A DNA stretch of 64,000 nt from Triticum aestivum. Lineage: Eukaryota > Streptophyta > Magnoliopsida > Poales > Poaceae. Of this stretch, positions 35,613-47,330 are shown in pieces. The position numbers were made by a program, and so were the translations under genes. The notes under the pieces are model-generated. The model was not told where the DNA came from. It saw only the letters and a program-made list of their open reading frames with translations, and ran no database searches. The stretch's first letter is position 1. Each line of letters begins with the position of its first letter. Location: NCBI RefSeq assembly GCF_018294505.1, contig NC_057814.1, positions 39,539,239 through 39,603,238 on the forward strand, written 5' to 3'.

Positions 35613-36590
35613 GAGAAGGAGTTTGTGTGACACATATCTAGCTATATCAAGGGATAGGTAGATAGCATTTGTGCGAGGCATACTTAAAGCATCACGAAGA
35701 TAAACAAAATTGTGTGCATGCAAGTGCCAGAAAAAATGAAGCGAGAAACAATGTGTTGGAGAGAGAGAGAGCGAAATCTCAAAACAAAAGGTGTTGTGTT
35801 GGAATCCCATTGTATGTATTCATATGGTTCCGGAACTCGAGTTAACCTTAGCCATATGTGTGAGAGACATTATTATACTTTGAAACATTAGTGGCTGTGG
35901 GTGGGCGGAATTAAAGGGGTGGGCGTGTTCGACAGAGAGAGCATGTGTGTTTCTGTGTGAGAGACTTGTAGGACGGGGTAGAAAGATGAATTCTAACCTT
36001 GACGGAGGGAGAGAAATACACGAAGTGCGTGTGTGTGATTCCGATGACCACATGGAAATGATATATGTATGCATGTGAGAGAGATTGCACAATTCATTCA
36101 CGTAACACTATCTAGCGATCGTGGACGTGCATCGCTTGAACATAAATCAATATCTACTTCATATCGTGGCCAAAGGTACAATATCAATTCAACGCTATAA
36201 AGATTGGACACTCACATATCACATTTTTTTCTATTTAAATAAACCTTTTCATTTGTGCATGCCAAAGTTACAGTGATGTTTCTTCAAACAACCAATGTAG
36301 CTATCATGTAGATGCACCATTGTTACTCTTGCATTCAAAATCATTAGTCTTGGATGATTTAAGGTTCTATTATGAAGTAATATATGTAATATTCATATAT
36401 GAATTCAGCGGGTACGCAATTTATGAAATGGAGGCTATGTAATCATATGAGGTAACACTTTTAAGTAGCGGACTTCTTTTTGTGCGCCTCTACACTAACA
36501 CGTCAATGCATTATGTTTAAAGTAAATAACCAATTGCACTAAATTATCTATTTACATGAGAAATACATAGGCTGAGCGTTTGATCCCTTT
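35613..36590. other. DTC-1 noncoding DNA
   Basis: AT-rich, with GAGAGA and GTGTGT stretches. No gene or clear element boundary is seen. Confidence 0.4.
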
Positions 36591-38010
36591 TTTGTGAACG
36601 CGCCACTACACCCTTACTATTGGCCGCGCCCGTGTGAACGTCCAAGTTATCGGCGGATCATCCCGCGTTATTGTCTTTTTTTCTGGGGTGGACACACCAG
36701 TTATTAACTGCTGACGCGTGCCCCGTGTACACACTCTCGCATGAACTTCCCGCTAGCATGGTCCAAAATTAATGTAAACTGGATACGAACAATCCCGCGG
36801 GCGGCAAAATCTCCCGCTCCTTCTAAAATTTCCGCCACCTTAGTCTTTAGCATGTGAAATTCCCCTTTTGTCCTTGGTGCACGGAGACCAACAGTTACAA
36901 TACCGCCCTCATCTACATAATAGGTCGGGGCTGCTTTGGTAACTTCTGGTTCCCCCCACTACACGGCACCCCATTTCCTCTCCCCCTCCCGCAAAAACGA
37001 CTAACTCCACAGCACCAGAGCATCTCACATCACGCCGTCCGTACTTCATCGGCCTTTATTCCCTCCCCTCCTGAAACCCTAGACTGCTCATCCACCGGCG
37101 TACCGGAGCCCATTCACTGCCAGCGGCGTCCACCTCGCCGGATCTGCTTCTGCGGCCGCATCTACCCCTCCCACCGCCCTAGAAACAAGTAGACTGCTCA
37201 TCCACCACTGTACCACAGCCCATTCAGTGCCGGCCTTGTCCACGGCGCCGGATCTGCTTCGCCGGTACTCTCGTCAACCGCAGCGCATCTACAGCGGCTC
37301 ATTCGTACTCCCCACCAGAGACGCTTCGTCCACACCCCCCCCCCCGGAGCCGCCCCACCGACGCCCCCGTCGACGGCCTCTGATCCTCTTCGCCGACACC
37401 TTCCTCAACCCTAGCGGAGCCGCTTCGCCGACAACATCGTCAACCCCACCGGAGTAGCTTCGCCTATACCATTTTCAACCCTACCGGGGCCGCTTTGCCA
37501 ACTCACAAGTCCACGGCCTCAGATCCGCTTCCTCGCACCCTCATCCAACCTACCGGAGTAGCTTCTGACGCCCCGTCCACGGCCGCAGATCCGCATCATC
37601 GACACCATCCTTAACCCAACCACCGGAGCAGCTTCACCTACGCCCTCGTCCACGACCACAGATCCGCTTCGCCCACACCATAGTCCACCCTACCGGAGTC
37701 GCTCCACAAACACCCTACTCGACGGTTCTAGATCTCCTTACCGGACCCCGACAGCCAGCGCAGCGTCATCACCCTTGACGTTTCTAACCTGATTCCCACC
37801 GTCTGGCAAGATGCCAAGCACCCGCCATGGCCTAGATACTTGTCACCTTTAAACCCGGCCAGCATCACCTGCCCGATGTACTTCAAATATACTAACAGGT
37901 CGCTTTTACCTGTTATGCAGCTGGCAAAAACTACAAGGACGATGTTTCTTCTGGATCTAACAGCTTGGCCAACCAAGATCCTGGACCGAAGCATTGCTAT
38001 GATCTTGTAA
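36591..38010 (+). other. GC-rich, gene-like leader region of DTC-1
   Basis: C-rich plus strand with about eight diverged ~60-bp repeats containing CTACCGGAG(T/C)AGCTTCGCC between about 37070 and 37720. No single long frame spans it. It may be the 5' exon or leader of the coiled-coil gene that follows; a GTAAGC donor-like site is near 38008. Confidence 0.4.
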
Positions 38011-38153
38011 GCGTGTCTCTCTCTCTTGTATTGTTCTGTGCCTGCCAGCGTGCTTTGCTAGGATTTTCGACCAGTAATCCCTTTGTGCAGACAATGATTT
38101 CTACTACTGGCTGCTAAATTAGATATGTAGATGTCATACATGATACTACCTCG

Positions 38154-38312
38154 TACCTCCGTTCCTAAATATAAGTCTTTCTAGAGATTCCAATATAGGC
38201 TACATACAGAGCAAAATGAGTGAATCTACACTCGAAAATGCATCTATATACATCTGTATGTGGTCCATACTGGAATCTCTACATAGACATATATTTAGGA
38301 ACAGAGGCATTA
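38154..38312. mobile_element. Stowaway MITE, second copy
   Basis: Starts TACCTCCGTTCCTAAATATA and, reversed, ends with TGCCTCTGTTCCTAAATATA; TA at both sides. Internal sequence is related to the MITE at 34323. Confidence 0.85.
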
Positions 38313-38479
38313 CATTACACAAAATCGTAGGTGGCATGTAGGAATTCCAGTACACTACATTAGGCTCCCTTAGAGTGCCTGCTAGTCCAGCACACAGAGT
38401 CATGGCTAGTTTATGCTACGCACACAATCATTAATTGGTGGTTTAAATATGCGCAAGGGATATGCAATGTATTATCATG

Positions 38480-41400
38480 TAGAGATGTCTGAAATTAGCC
38501 GTGCCAACTTGCAGATTGGGTTACACAATGAAAAAGTACAAGATGTATGTGGCAATTTCATGGAACATCGCAAAAAAAGGAGAGCCAGCGGTGAGCCTAT
38601 ACAGTGTGCTATGGTACATCACTCCTCCATTGAAATCATCGTGACATGTTATTTGTATGTCTGTTCTATTGGCCAAGTTTCTTAGGGACAGTTATTACGA
38701 GTTATCCTAAGAAAATAAGCACCTGTGAATATAAGCTCCATGTAATAAGCCAACCAGTTCTTTTCATTGCGTTTTCAGCTTATCTTTGGTATGATAAGTG
38801 AAAAGTCTAGATTGCATTATATTTTTTCATTTGCTGCCCATATGAAAATTAATTTGACTTGCAAACATCACAAATTGAACCCAGTGCAGTAATTAATATG
38901 ATAGGAAAACAGACCATCACTATTTGCTCAAAATGCAAATACAAAGATACCATCTACTTGGCACAATTACTTTGGTCAATGTTTTCCATAGAGATCCCAT
39001 TGCCTAATTTAAACGAAAAACGCATGACCCACATTTAAATGAAGAACAATTATTTATTGAAATTCGATGGTCCAAGTGGCTGGTTATTATCATATAGTAG
39101 CACCACCTGAAAGCATCATATAGCAGCAGCAGCTCATAGCAACTCATCATACAGCAGCAGTGTGCAATTCATCATATACCAGCAGCAGCTCATAGCAATT
39201 CATCATATAGCAGCAGCCGGAGCAGCTCATAGCCATTCATCATATAGCAGCAGCAGGAGCAGCTCATAGCAATTCATCATATAGCATCAGCAGGAGCAGC
39301 TCATAGCAATTCATCATACAGCAGCAGCAGGAGCAGCTTATAGCAACTCATCATATAGCAGCAGCAGCAGCTCATAGCAATTCATCATATAGCAGCAACA
39401 GCTCATAGCAATTCATCATATAGCAGCAGCAGCTCATAGCAATTCATCATATAGCAGGAGCAGAAGCAGCTCATAGCAATGCATCATATAGCAGCAGCAG
39501 AAGCAGCTCATAGCAATTCATCGTATAGTGGATCAGAATGAAAATTTGACAAAAAATCAGAGGAGATCCTCACCTTGTTGGATGAGCTCATCTTTCAACA
39601 GCACCTCAAGGCCACGGCCTGGGAGGTGGGGAGGGGGAATAAGGTGCCTTCTGTCGTAGTGTGGCATCAGCCGTAGTTGTGCAGCGCCTGCCGGAGTAGT
39701 GCGTTGGACGAACCATAGTGGAGCAGCTACTGGAGACCATGAGAATGAGGGGCGGCACCAGAGGGAGGAGCAGCCAGGGAGATTTGCCCCTACCCGCCGG
39801 CCATGTAGCCTATCTGGACAGAGCATCGTCAAGGACCAGGCAAGATGGGAACAGTGGCGACGGCTTGCTGGAGGAACCCTAGTGCTGCAGGCAGGGGATC
39901 GAGGTAGAGGGAAAGGGGAGAGGATATGCAAGCGGGCAGGGCAATGAACACTTGCGTGTTTGTTTTTACTTGAGGGTGAGGTGTGACGCGGGCGTCACCA
40001 GTTGGATTTTGAGTGTAATATAGGCATACAGCAGAGTCATTTCACTATTCCCCTTCCCTTCAATTTTTAGTGAGGTTCTACCCGAAACACCCCCCTCCAA
40101 AGCGAAACTAGTTAAGCCCAAGCCCATAACTCAAAAATGACTTCTTTACATCTTTTATGGCTTATCTTGACAATAAGCCCTGAAAAGGCGGAATAGAACT
40201 GGCCCTTAACCTGCAATTCAATTGTGCGTGCAATGATGAATCACTCCTGCCTACTATACTGTACATTTAGGCATCATCATACATGGCATAACCTAATACA
40301 TGTGCATTCCATTGTAGAATCTGGAATATGCAATGTTTATGTTAGTTCATACGTTGCACATGATGTTTAAATGCCCCTTAAATCTGGTCAGTCAAGTGAT
40401 GGTCTTTAAGCCTCCTTCTTTTCTTCCTTTCTTGATATGTAAGATTTGCTCACACATCTGTTCAATTGCTTGTTTGCATCAGCCAACCATACAAGGACTG
40501 TTTGCTTTGATTACTTGTTGTTCTTGACCTAACACTCTAACAGAGCTTGTCAATGATTTAAACACTAAGGGCTGATGTAGTGGGGCCTTTTCTAACTCAT
40601 AGGTGACATAAAGGTTTGGCTGTACACTAAAGTAGGCTCTCCAAGAGTACCTGGAGATCCAGTTCGAAGGTATGCCTAGTTTTTACATAGTGCACACATA
40701 GTAAATTCTCATTTCATTGTGTGCAAGTGCAAGAGATGCAGCATGTTTCATTATGTGGTGTTGTTTTTTTATAATCTCATCCTTTTGTGTTCACAGACTG
40801 GAAAGTATGCATATTTATCTTCCAAGGAGATGAGTAACTAGTTTGTGTCACCTTGCAGAGGGGGTGCAATGAAGATAAGATTGAGGATTTCCAAGTACAA
40901 GATGTTAGGAAGGAGCCTTGCAAGAGAAGTAGGAGCTGCGCTGAGCCTCTTCAACCTATTAAGGTAAGTCACTGTATCCAACTCAACAGTTCAATTCCTT
41001 GTTTGTTTCAGGCATAGTTAATTTGCTCTTTTCAATTGCTTTATTTGTCCTCAGTTAATGAGATGCCCAAAGAATGATGCCTAATGTTGGGTACTTGTAT
41101 AACTATTAGTTGACATAATTAAAGGCCTTACCATTTAATTACTCTGCTAAAGTGTGCCTGAAGCTTTGAAGTCTATTAACCAACTATTATTGAATGAGGC
41201 TCACAATCTAGTTTATACTAGGCTAATGATTGCATAGTTTTGCTTGTTGTAGTATGTTTGTATGAAATCCTCTGCTGTTCATTATGATCCCTAAGACTTT
41301 AATTGAGCTACAGAATGGCCAACTGCTTGCTTACTTCTACGCAACGTGCTGTCTAAATTTGTAACTTGTCTGTGTTTTGGATTGGGCCCCAACATCATGC

Positions 41401-41871
41401 TCCTCTGGTGAGCTAAGAGAGATTTTTGTATGCAGGCTGCACAGACTACCTTTTTTATAATTTTTAAAATATCACCTGCTTATGCTTCATGACGTGTAAC
41501 ATTATTTTTAGTCCTGTTTTTCCATGTACAAAATAGTCTGTCTTGCTCGCTTCACTGTTGTAACTATATTTTTGCCCTAATCATGTGTACTTACAGAAAC
41601 ATTTCAGGATGAAGTCACATCAACACAAAGATCTGTGAGCAGTGCGGCATGGCCATTACCGAATGATTATTGATTGGAATTGGAATGTGCTGATGTTCTC
41701 GAGCATCAACTAGAGGTGGCAAGACAACGTGTACATGATTCTGAACGTACAATCAACAAGTTGAGACTGGACATGCAGGTATTAGATGCAGTAGTCAAAA
41801 AAATGAAACAAGACACTGAGGTAACAACGAAGGAATTGGAGATTTTGCAGACTGAAATTTCTGCTATCTAA
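38480..41871 (+). pseudogene. Spliced coiled-coil gene near the right end of DTC-1
   Basis: Three coding segments can be read. An upstream one (about 38488-38600) encodes NEKVQDVCGNFMEHRKKRR. A clean exon at 40859-40963, between AG and GTAAGT, encodes EDFQVQDVRKEPCKRSRSC. A last exon at 41608-41871, after TTTCAG, encodes a strongly heptad-like coiled coil (LEHQLEVARQRVHDSERTI). The last exon has an in-frame TGA at 41671-41673, so the product would be cut before the coiled coil. The first two segments share VQDV and a basic K/R cluster, as if one exon was duplicated. Position next to the subterminal array is where CACTA accessory genes often lie; homology to TNPA is not shown. Confidence 0.5.
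39085..39530 (+). repeat. Minisatellite, ~30-36-bp unit
   Basis: About 14 units built of CATATAGCAGCAGCAG, AGCTCATAGCAATTCAT and variants. It lies in an intron-like part of the coiled-coil gene. Not CRISPR-like: no unique spacers. Confidence 0.9.
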
Positions 41872-42164
41872 ATCCGGCCAATCCTATTTTCGGAAGAGAT
41901 TATAGTTCAAATGGTAAGTTATGTTGATGCGCGTCCATGATGTATGAGCTGTATTTGCCCAGTGTATGTAATTTGTTGTTTGTGTATGCTTAATTATCAC
42001 TGGTGCCGAACCATAATGCCCAGTGGGTATAATCGGCTGTAATTTCTTTATTGTATAGTGTAGGATTATTCTACGTTTCTATGCCTTAGTCTCTTTATTG
42101 TATAGTGTATGTTTGTTAGAGGTGATAGTATAGAGTAGGATAATTCTTTGAATATGGTATATCG

Positions 42165-43070
42165 TTCAAACGGGGGCCAACTCGCCCAAACGTTGTAGTG
42201 ACCATGCCCCTCCACAGGCCGTACGTTCCATGGGCCATCTACGGGACCGACGATCCCTGGCCTTTTGTGGCCGTTGGATTCGTGGGCTTTCTATGGGCTG
42301 TCGGATCCGTGGGCCTTCTATCGGATGTCGGATCCATGGGCCTTCCATGGGCCAGCAGATCCATGGGCCTTCTATGGGCCGTCGTGTCAATGGGCCTTCT
42401 ATGGGCCGTCGGGTCAATGGGCCTTCTACGGGCCGTCTCATCTATGGGCCTTGTACGGGCCGTATAAGGGGCCGTAAATGGGCTAGAGTGGAAATCGTAC
42501 ATTTTATGGGCTAACCATAATGGGTCGTTAAACGGCCGTATTTGATGATGCTATGAAAATGGCCCAACAGATTAACGGGCCACAAAAGGGCCGACTGTAT
42601 CCACGGGCTGAATTTGGCCCACAAGCAGAAAAGGCCTGTAACGGGGCGTAAGTAAACGAATGCTGGAAATGAGCCCAAGAATAAATGGGCCCTGAGAAGG
42701 CCGAAAGATAACATGGGCTGGAAACGGCCCAACGGTATAATGGGCCGTTAATGGGTATAAAGTTATACACTGTTCATCACGGGCCAGTTTTACCACGGGC
42801 CGAGGGTTACTAAGGGCCACAGATGGGCCAAAAGACGTCATGGGCCATACATGGGCCGGAAGTTAAAACGGGCTGGAATTATATTGGACGGCCCAGATGA
42901 CGCTACTGGGCCTAATTCGGATAGGTCGTAAACGGGCCCTGGGTTAGCGGGCTGTAAATGGGCTATATGCGAACAGACCGTTAACAGGCTTGCCGTGGGC
43001 CGGCCCGCCACCTTTTGACCAAGTCAAACGGGCCGTCCTTTTCACAGGAATGGGCCTCTGTTGGGCCGTG
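42165..43070 (+). repeat. Right subterminal repeat array of DTC-1
   Basis: Dense GGGCC motifs. At 42280-42460 about nine units of ATGGGCCTTCTATGGGCCG with variants; then spaced ACGGGCC/ATGGGCC every 20-40 bases. ORFs on both strands here come from the repeats. Sequence differs from the left array. Confidence 0.8.
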
Positions 43071-43496
43071 CCACGTGTCGACGTATCATAGGCGCTTTGG
43101 GTCCAATGAGTGGATGACATCTGTCCCAACGGTGAGCCGACACGTGTTTCCTCCAGCCAATGATGATTTTACACATGGAAAATCCCCATTGGTCGGGGTT
43201 GTTAATGGGTTATCGGATCCAAAACCGGACCCGATAGCTTAACGGCGTTCCGTTACGGTGGATGCCACGTGTCGGTCACCCTTGACGAAAGCACTTCTGT
43301 TACGCGCGATTTATAGTCATGGAAGTGGACACTTCCGTGATGATAATTTTGGTAATGTCATGGAACACTTCTACGACAGCACATGTATGACTATCTTGAT
43401 TCTATCATAAATTTGTCATGGATGTACATGCATGACAAAAAACGCGACCTACTGTGACAGACACGTATCATCACGGAAGTGTATTTTTTTGTAGTG
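43071..43496 (-). repeat. Right terminus and TIR of DTC-1
   Basis: Contains several TCATGGA/TGACA motifs as found within 160 bases of the left end, and ends with the inverted CACTAC terminus at 43471-43496. ATT follows. Confidence 0.85.
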
Positions 43497-43962
43497 ATTG
43501 TCATAGTCAATTGAAACCTCTTCCAGAATAGTGGATGTATCACTTGACCTCTCCAAGTCCACTTTCATCAATATTGTAATAAGATTCAACACCCTGCAAA
43601 ATAGTGGGATCACTACTACCTAGAGTTGACACTCTTCCAAAGCCACTTTCATCAATGTAATCATCGTAAATAGGAGGCATGCTATCATCATAATAAATTT
43701 TCTCATCAAAACTTACGGGACTAAAAATATCATCTTAATCAAACATAGCATCCCCAAGCTTGTAGCTTTGCATATCATTAGCATCATGGATATTCAAAGA
43801 ATTCATACCAACAACATTGCAATCATGCTCATCATTCAGATATTTTGTGCCAAACATTTTATTGACTTCTTCTTCTAACAACTGAGCACAATTTTCCGAA
43901 CCATCATTTTCAAGAAAGATATTATAAAGATGATCAATAATATGATGCAGTCTCAATTCCAT
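43497..43962 (-). pseudogene. RLG-A ORF, N-terminal part
   Basis: Minus-strand frame starting at ATG 43962-43960 (MELRLHHIIDHLYNIFLEND), about 130 bases from the 5' LTR once DTC-2 is removed. Acidic protein with repeated DESGxG motifs and no recognised domain. A TAA at 43737-43735 interrupts it, and a frame change is needed near 43560. Then DTC-1 cuts it; the rest is at 12423-12821. This ORF takes the place that the protease ORF has in RLG-B. Confidence 0.7.
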
Positions 43963-44301
43963 TTTTTTTGTAGTTTTCTTTTTATAAACCAACACTACTA
44001 GGGAAAACCCTAGCAGTAGCGCGTGTTTAAAGCCTATCAGTAGCGCGGGGTGCAGTGCTACTAGTAAGGCGCTACAGCTAAAGGTTAGCAGTAGCATGGA
44101 TTGGACCACGCTATTGCTATATCAACTTAGTAGCAGCGCTTTGTACTATGAGCGCTACTGGTAATTAGTAGTAGCGCTTCTCCTAGCACGCGCTACTACT
44201 ATTATTCCGTATTTCTTTTTTATTTCATGTTGTATTCATACACCTTTATACAAGTTTTCATACCGCAACAATTTAGAGAATGATTTTACATCATAACGAG
44301 T

Positions 44302-44397
44302 TATTACATCACTGGGAGAAAGAACAGTGGACTAGTTTCAAGTGGATGGACATCCACTTGAAACTAATCCACGGTTCTTTCTCCCAATGATATAATA
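44302..44397. repeat. Long hairpin in DTC-2
   Basis: Inverted arms 44302-44348 and 44351-44397, about 47 bp each, with only a handful of mismatches (the inner 36 bp have two) and a two-base loop (GA). The arms contain AGTTTCAAGTGGATG. An (ATC)n run follows at about 44399-44430. Confidence 0.85.
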
Positions 44398-44599
44398 TAT
44401 CATCATCATCATCATCATCATCATCATATCATTAACAGCTTATCATCATAATACATCATTGTCATATAACACCTCCTCATGATCATCGTTTTCATCAATG
44501 AGACATCACATACAAGTTGGTCACTAGACATAATCACAACTACTCATCATCATCAACTCTCATAAACATATTGTACCTCATAGGACCTATTACATTCTC

Positions 44600-45809
44600 T
44601 TAGGACCTACTATATTATCTTAGGTAAAATAGCATAAGACAGGATAGCCCCTGACTCTCCATTATGGAGAATGGAGATTATCATGTCTCCAATTCTTGCC
44701 TTTCGCACAATGTTGCAAGAACCTCCTTACGACTGTCCATACATTTTTTTCCATTCTTTGATTATCATGTGTTCACCGGTTTTAGAAATCCGGTATGGAC
44801 AGGTGAGATTCGTAGGACGACCTGGCTGTATGTTCAAAACATCAAGGTGACCATTCTGATACATCAAATGAGGCACACAATCCATCAGGGTTTTCTGTTG
44901 AAAAACATAGTAATAACTTCGTAGTTAGCAATGTAGTTCAGTTTTAGAAGTATGCAAAAGATGCACGGATGTCGTAATAGTAAAAAATCTTACCAGGATA
45001 TCTCCATGGAAGTTATCGTGGTTCAACACGTGCACTAGTGGCACGTATTGACCATAATTTGGAGGAGTTCGATAAAATGCATTGTAATTCTCAAGATCAG
45101 TACAATATGCGACCAGATGACTTTTCTCCTAATAAGTTAACTCAGAGCCATCGGTGTAGTTAGTTCTGTCTACCATCTTCCGCACATTCTTTGAAGAATG
45201 AAAGTAAGCTATCAATGGAAATAAGCTGTCAACTATTTTGAAATAAACAATATAAATTACTTAATAACTATGTTTGAGAAGCTCACATAGGGGAAGAACT
45301 GGAAGTGTATCAACAAGGACCCAAATGTCCAAATTGTCTTCGGCGGTGTCAGGATCACCAAGATCCATGGTGACAAGCATACCCTCATAAAAACCATACA
45401 TATCGCAAAGTGCTTCCCAATTCTTGCAACCAAAATGGGTTACGCTCTCAGAATTGTACAGATTTACATCAAAATCCATACCATGATGGGTCCTTAGGTG
45501 AATTTTCTTTGTTTCCATAGTTTCATGGTTTTCAAAACCCATCCTCTCCAAGACATAGCGTCTTGCATAGCATGGGATAAGCTAGTCGAATTTTAAAAGA
45601 TGAAAATTACACGTTGAAATAGTTGAAGTCGTGCTTAATTACGAAAAAAAACACTTGTCGTTGCATACCGTTTCAACATCGAAGGTCTCCTCGAGCTTAA
45701 TACTGAAGCGCCGATCTTCGTCCAGGTGAAGGAACGTGTCGCACATACCTCGGTCGTCATGGCACCAGTCGCACTCCCCCGGGAGACTTTCGTCGTCCGA
45801 GTACGACAT
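44600..45809 (-). pseudogene. B3-like gene of DTC-2
   Basis: Exons read on the minus strand. Exon 1 from ATG 45809 to about 45670 (MSYSDDESLPGECDWCHDD). Exon 2 about 45576-45261 (RTHHGMDFDVNLYNSES, WEALCDMYGFYEGMLV), which looks like a B3-type DNA-binding fold as found in Triticeae CACTA ORFs. Exon 3 about 45190-45000 with an in-frame TAG near 45130. A last exon about 44905-44610 contains CPYRISKTGEHMIIKEW and seems frameshifted after it. The CACTA ORF2 identity is from memory. With a stop and probable frameshift this copy is unlikely to be functional. Confidence 0.6.
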
Positions 45810-45954
45810 TTCCTATGTTCGTAATTCAAAGATTAAACTTGTATAATTAAATATATGTACACAAAAACTAAATTAGAACATTACTATTCATCATGGGTTG
45901 ACTATGAGTCTGTCGAGTCTTTTCTTGAAAACTCTTAGCTCACGTGGTGTATAT

Positions 45955-46240
45955 ATTCGACCGTCGGTGATGGTAGCTCCTCCTTTCGTTCCCGAGTGCA
46001 TTACACCAAATTGTCTAGCACACGGGCATGAAAGAGAAGCTACCCCCACGACAACAGTTGGGATTCTTCATCCTCTCATATATGGTGAAGACTCTCCCTC
46101 ACTGATTCCTCTCTGACATTTGCGACCGTCGGTGATGGTCGTTACTCGTCCTTCCCCTAGTGCATTACACCAAATTGTCTAGCACCTGGAGAAGAAGGAG
46201 AAATGACCCCCACGACAACAGTCGGGATTCTTCGGCCTCG
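45955..46240 (+). repeat. Tandem ~167-bp repeat in DTC-2
   Basis: Two units starting CGACCGTCGGTGATGGT at about 45959 and 46125; both run through GCATTACACCAAATTGTCTA and CCACGACAACAGT. Confidence 0.85.
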
Positions 46241-47105
46241 ACAGACTTAATGTCAACCCGAAATATCGTTTAATTATCTTTCTAGAAAATCCAGGCCACT
46301 CGATATTTCCTACATATTCTAGCACAAGTCATGCCAAAATTCATGGAAAATTCCGGCATGACCTTTGCTAAAACAGGACATATCGAGCGCCTGAAATTTG
46401 CCGGAACGGAAATTTATCTACACTCCAGCAAAACATAGGCCACTCGGAGGTGTAACCTGAACATGACTGGCCACTTGGGCACCCACATATCCTATTTGAG
46501 CAACACAAGATATACATGTTTTTATCTACATCATATCTTATAGGACTCATATTGACATGGAGATTTTGCTAGTCTCACCTCGAGGTCGGAGGGGGTCGGT
46601 GACGGGGACGACGGTGGGGATGATGGAGGGGCTCCTAGATTTCTGCAAAAACAAAAAAACCTATAAGTTATCACTAATACATCCCGAATAGTATCATATA
46701 TATAACATCACTAATACAAGTAAAACCCTAGCAAACGACGGGTATCGACGACGAGGATGCGGGATAGGCATCGTCGATGTCGATGCGGGAATAATTGCTT
46801 AAACTAAAAAATAACAAAGATGTGACATGTTCAACTAGTTCTATTAATTCAACAAGTTCTTACTAAATATAAACTTACTATAAATAGAAATAAACTAGTT
46901 CTTTCTAAAAATAAACTAGTTCAACTAGTTATATTAATTTTCTTACTAAAAATACATTAGTTCTATTAATTCAACTAGTTCTTACTAAAACTAAACTAGT
47001 TCAACTAGTTTATTAATTTACTTACTAATTATTTTAAACACTTACTAAAAACAGTAAAAAAAACTACATTATACAATAGTAAAAAACTACAGTGAAAAAC
47101 TGAAA
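46241..47105. other. DTC-2 AT-rich part with CTAGTT repeats
   Basis: At 46825-47020 about eight copies of CTAGTTC(T/A)ATTAATTCAAC variants. No ORF is supported. Confidence 0.65.
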
Positions 47106-47330
47106 AAAAAAAGAGATGGAGGGAGGAGGGGAAGGGAGGAGGAAGGAGAGAGGAGGAGGGGGAGGAGGCCGGTGGGATCGGAGGAGGGAGGGGCGGGGGG
47201 AGGAGGGGGAGGGGGCGGCCGGGGGAGGAGGAGGGAGGGGGCGGACGGAGGAGGAGGAGGGAGAGGGGCGGTGGGAGGAGGGCAGCCGGAGGAGGAGGAG
47301 GGAGGAGGGAGGAGGGAGTACCTCGGCGAG
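47106..47330 (+). repeat. Homopurine tract
   Basis: About 220 bases of almost pure G/A on the plus strand (GGAGGAGGG units), broken by short GCC/CGG. It lies near the 5' end of DTC-2 on its minus-strand orientation. Gly/Glu/Arg-rich ORFs here come from composition. Confidence 0.85.

Larger units (their letters stand above)
12822..43496. mobile_element. DTC-1: 30.7-kb CACTA transposon with gene-derived cargo
   Basis: Left end CACTACAAAAAAAGACAC and right end (reversed) CACTACAAAAAAATACAC are inverted repeats with about 24 of the first 26 bases identical. The 3-bp target duplication is ATT at 12819-12821 and 43497-43499. Both 1-kb ends hold dense short repeats typical of CACTA subterminal regions. 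No TNP2-like (transposase_21) protein is seen, so it is probably non-autonomous. Cargo in order: DUF4283-like ORF (minus), Harbinger DTH-1 with RLG-C, DUF295 F-box pseudogene (minus), 3'-5' exonuclease pseudogene (plus), several small elements, and a spliced coiled-coil gene (plus). Confidence 0.9.

Noticed and set aside
39085..39530. CRISPR-like regular repeats
   Set aside because: Units are adjacent without unique spacers, in a plant genome; this is a minisatellite.
42166..42514. ORFs of 70-94 aa with regular repeats
   Set aside because: Direct product of the GGGCC array.
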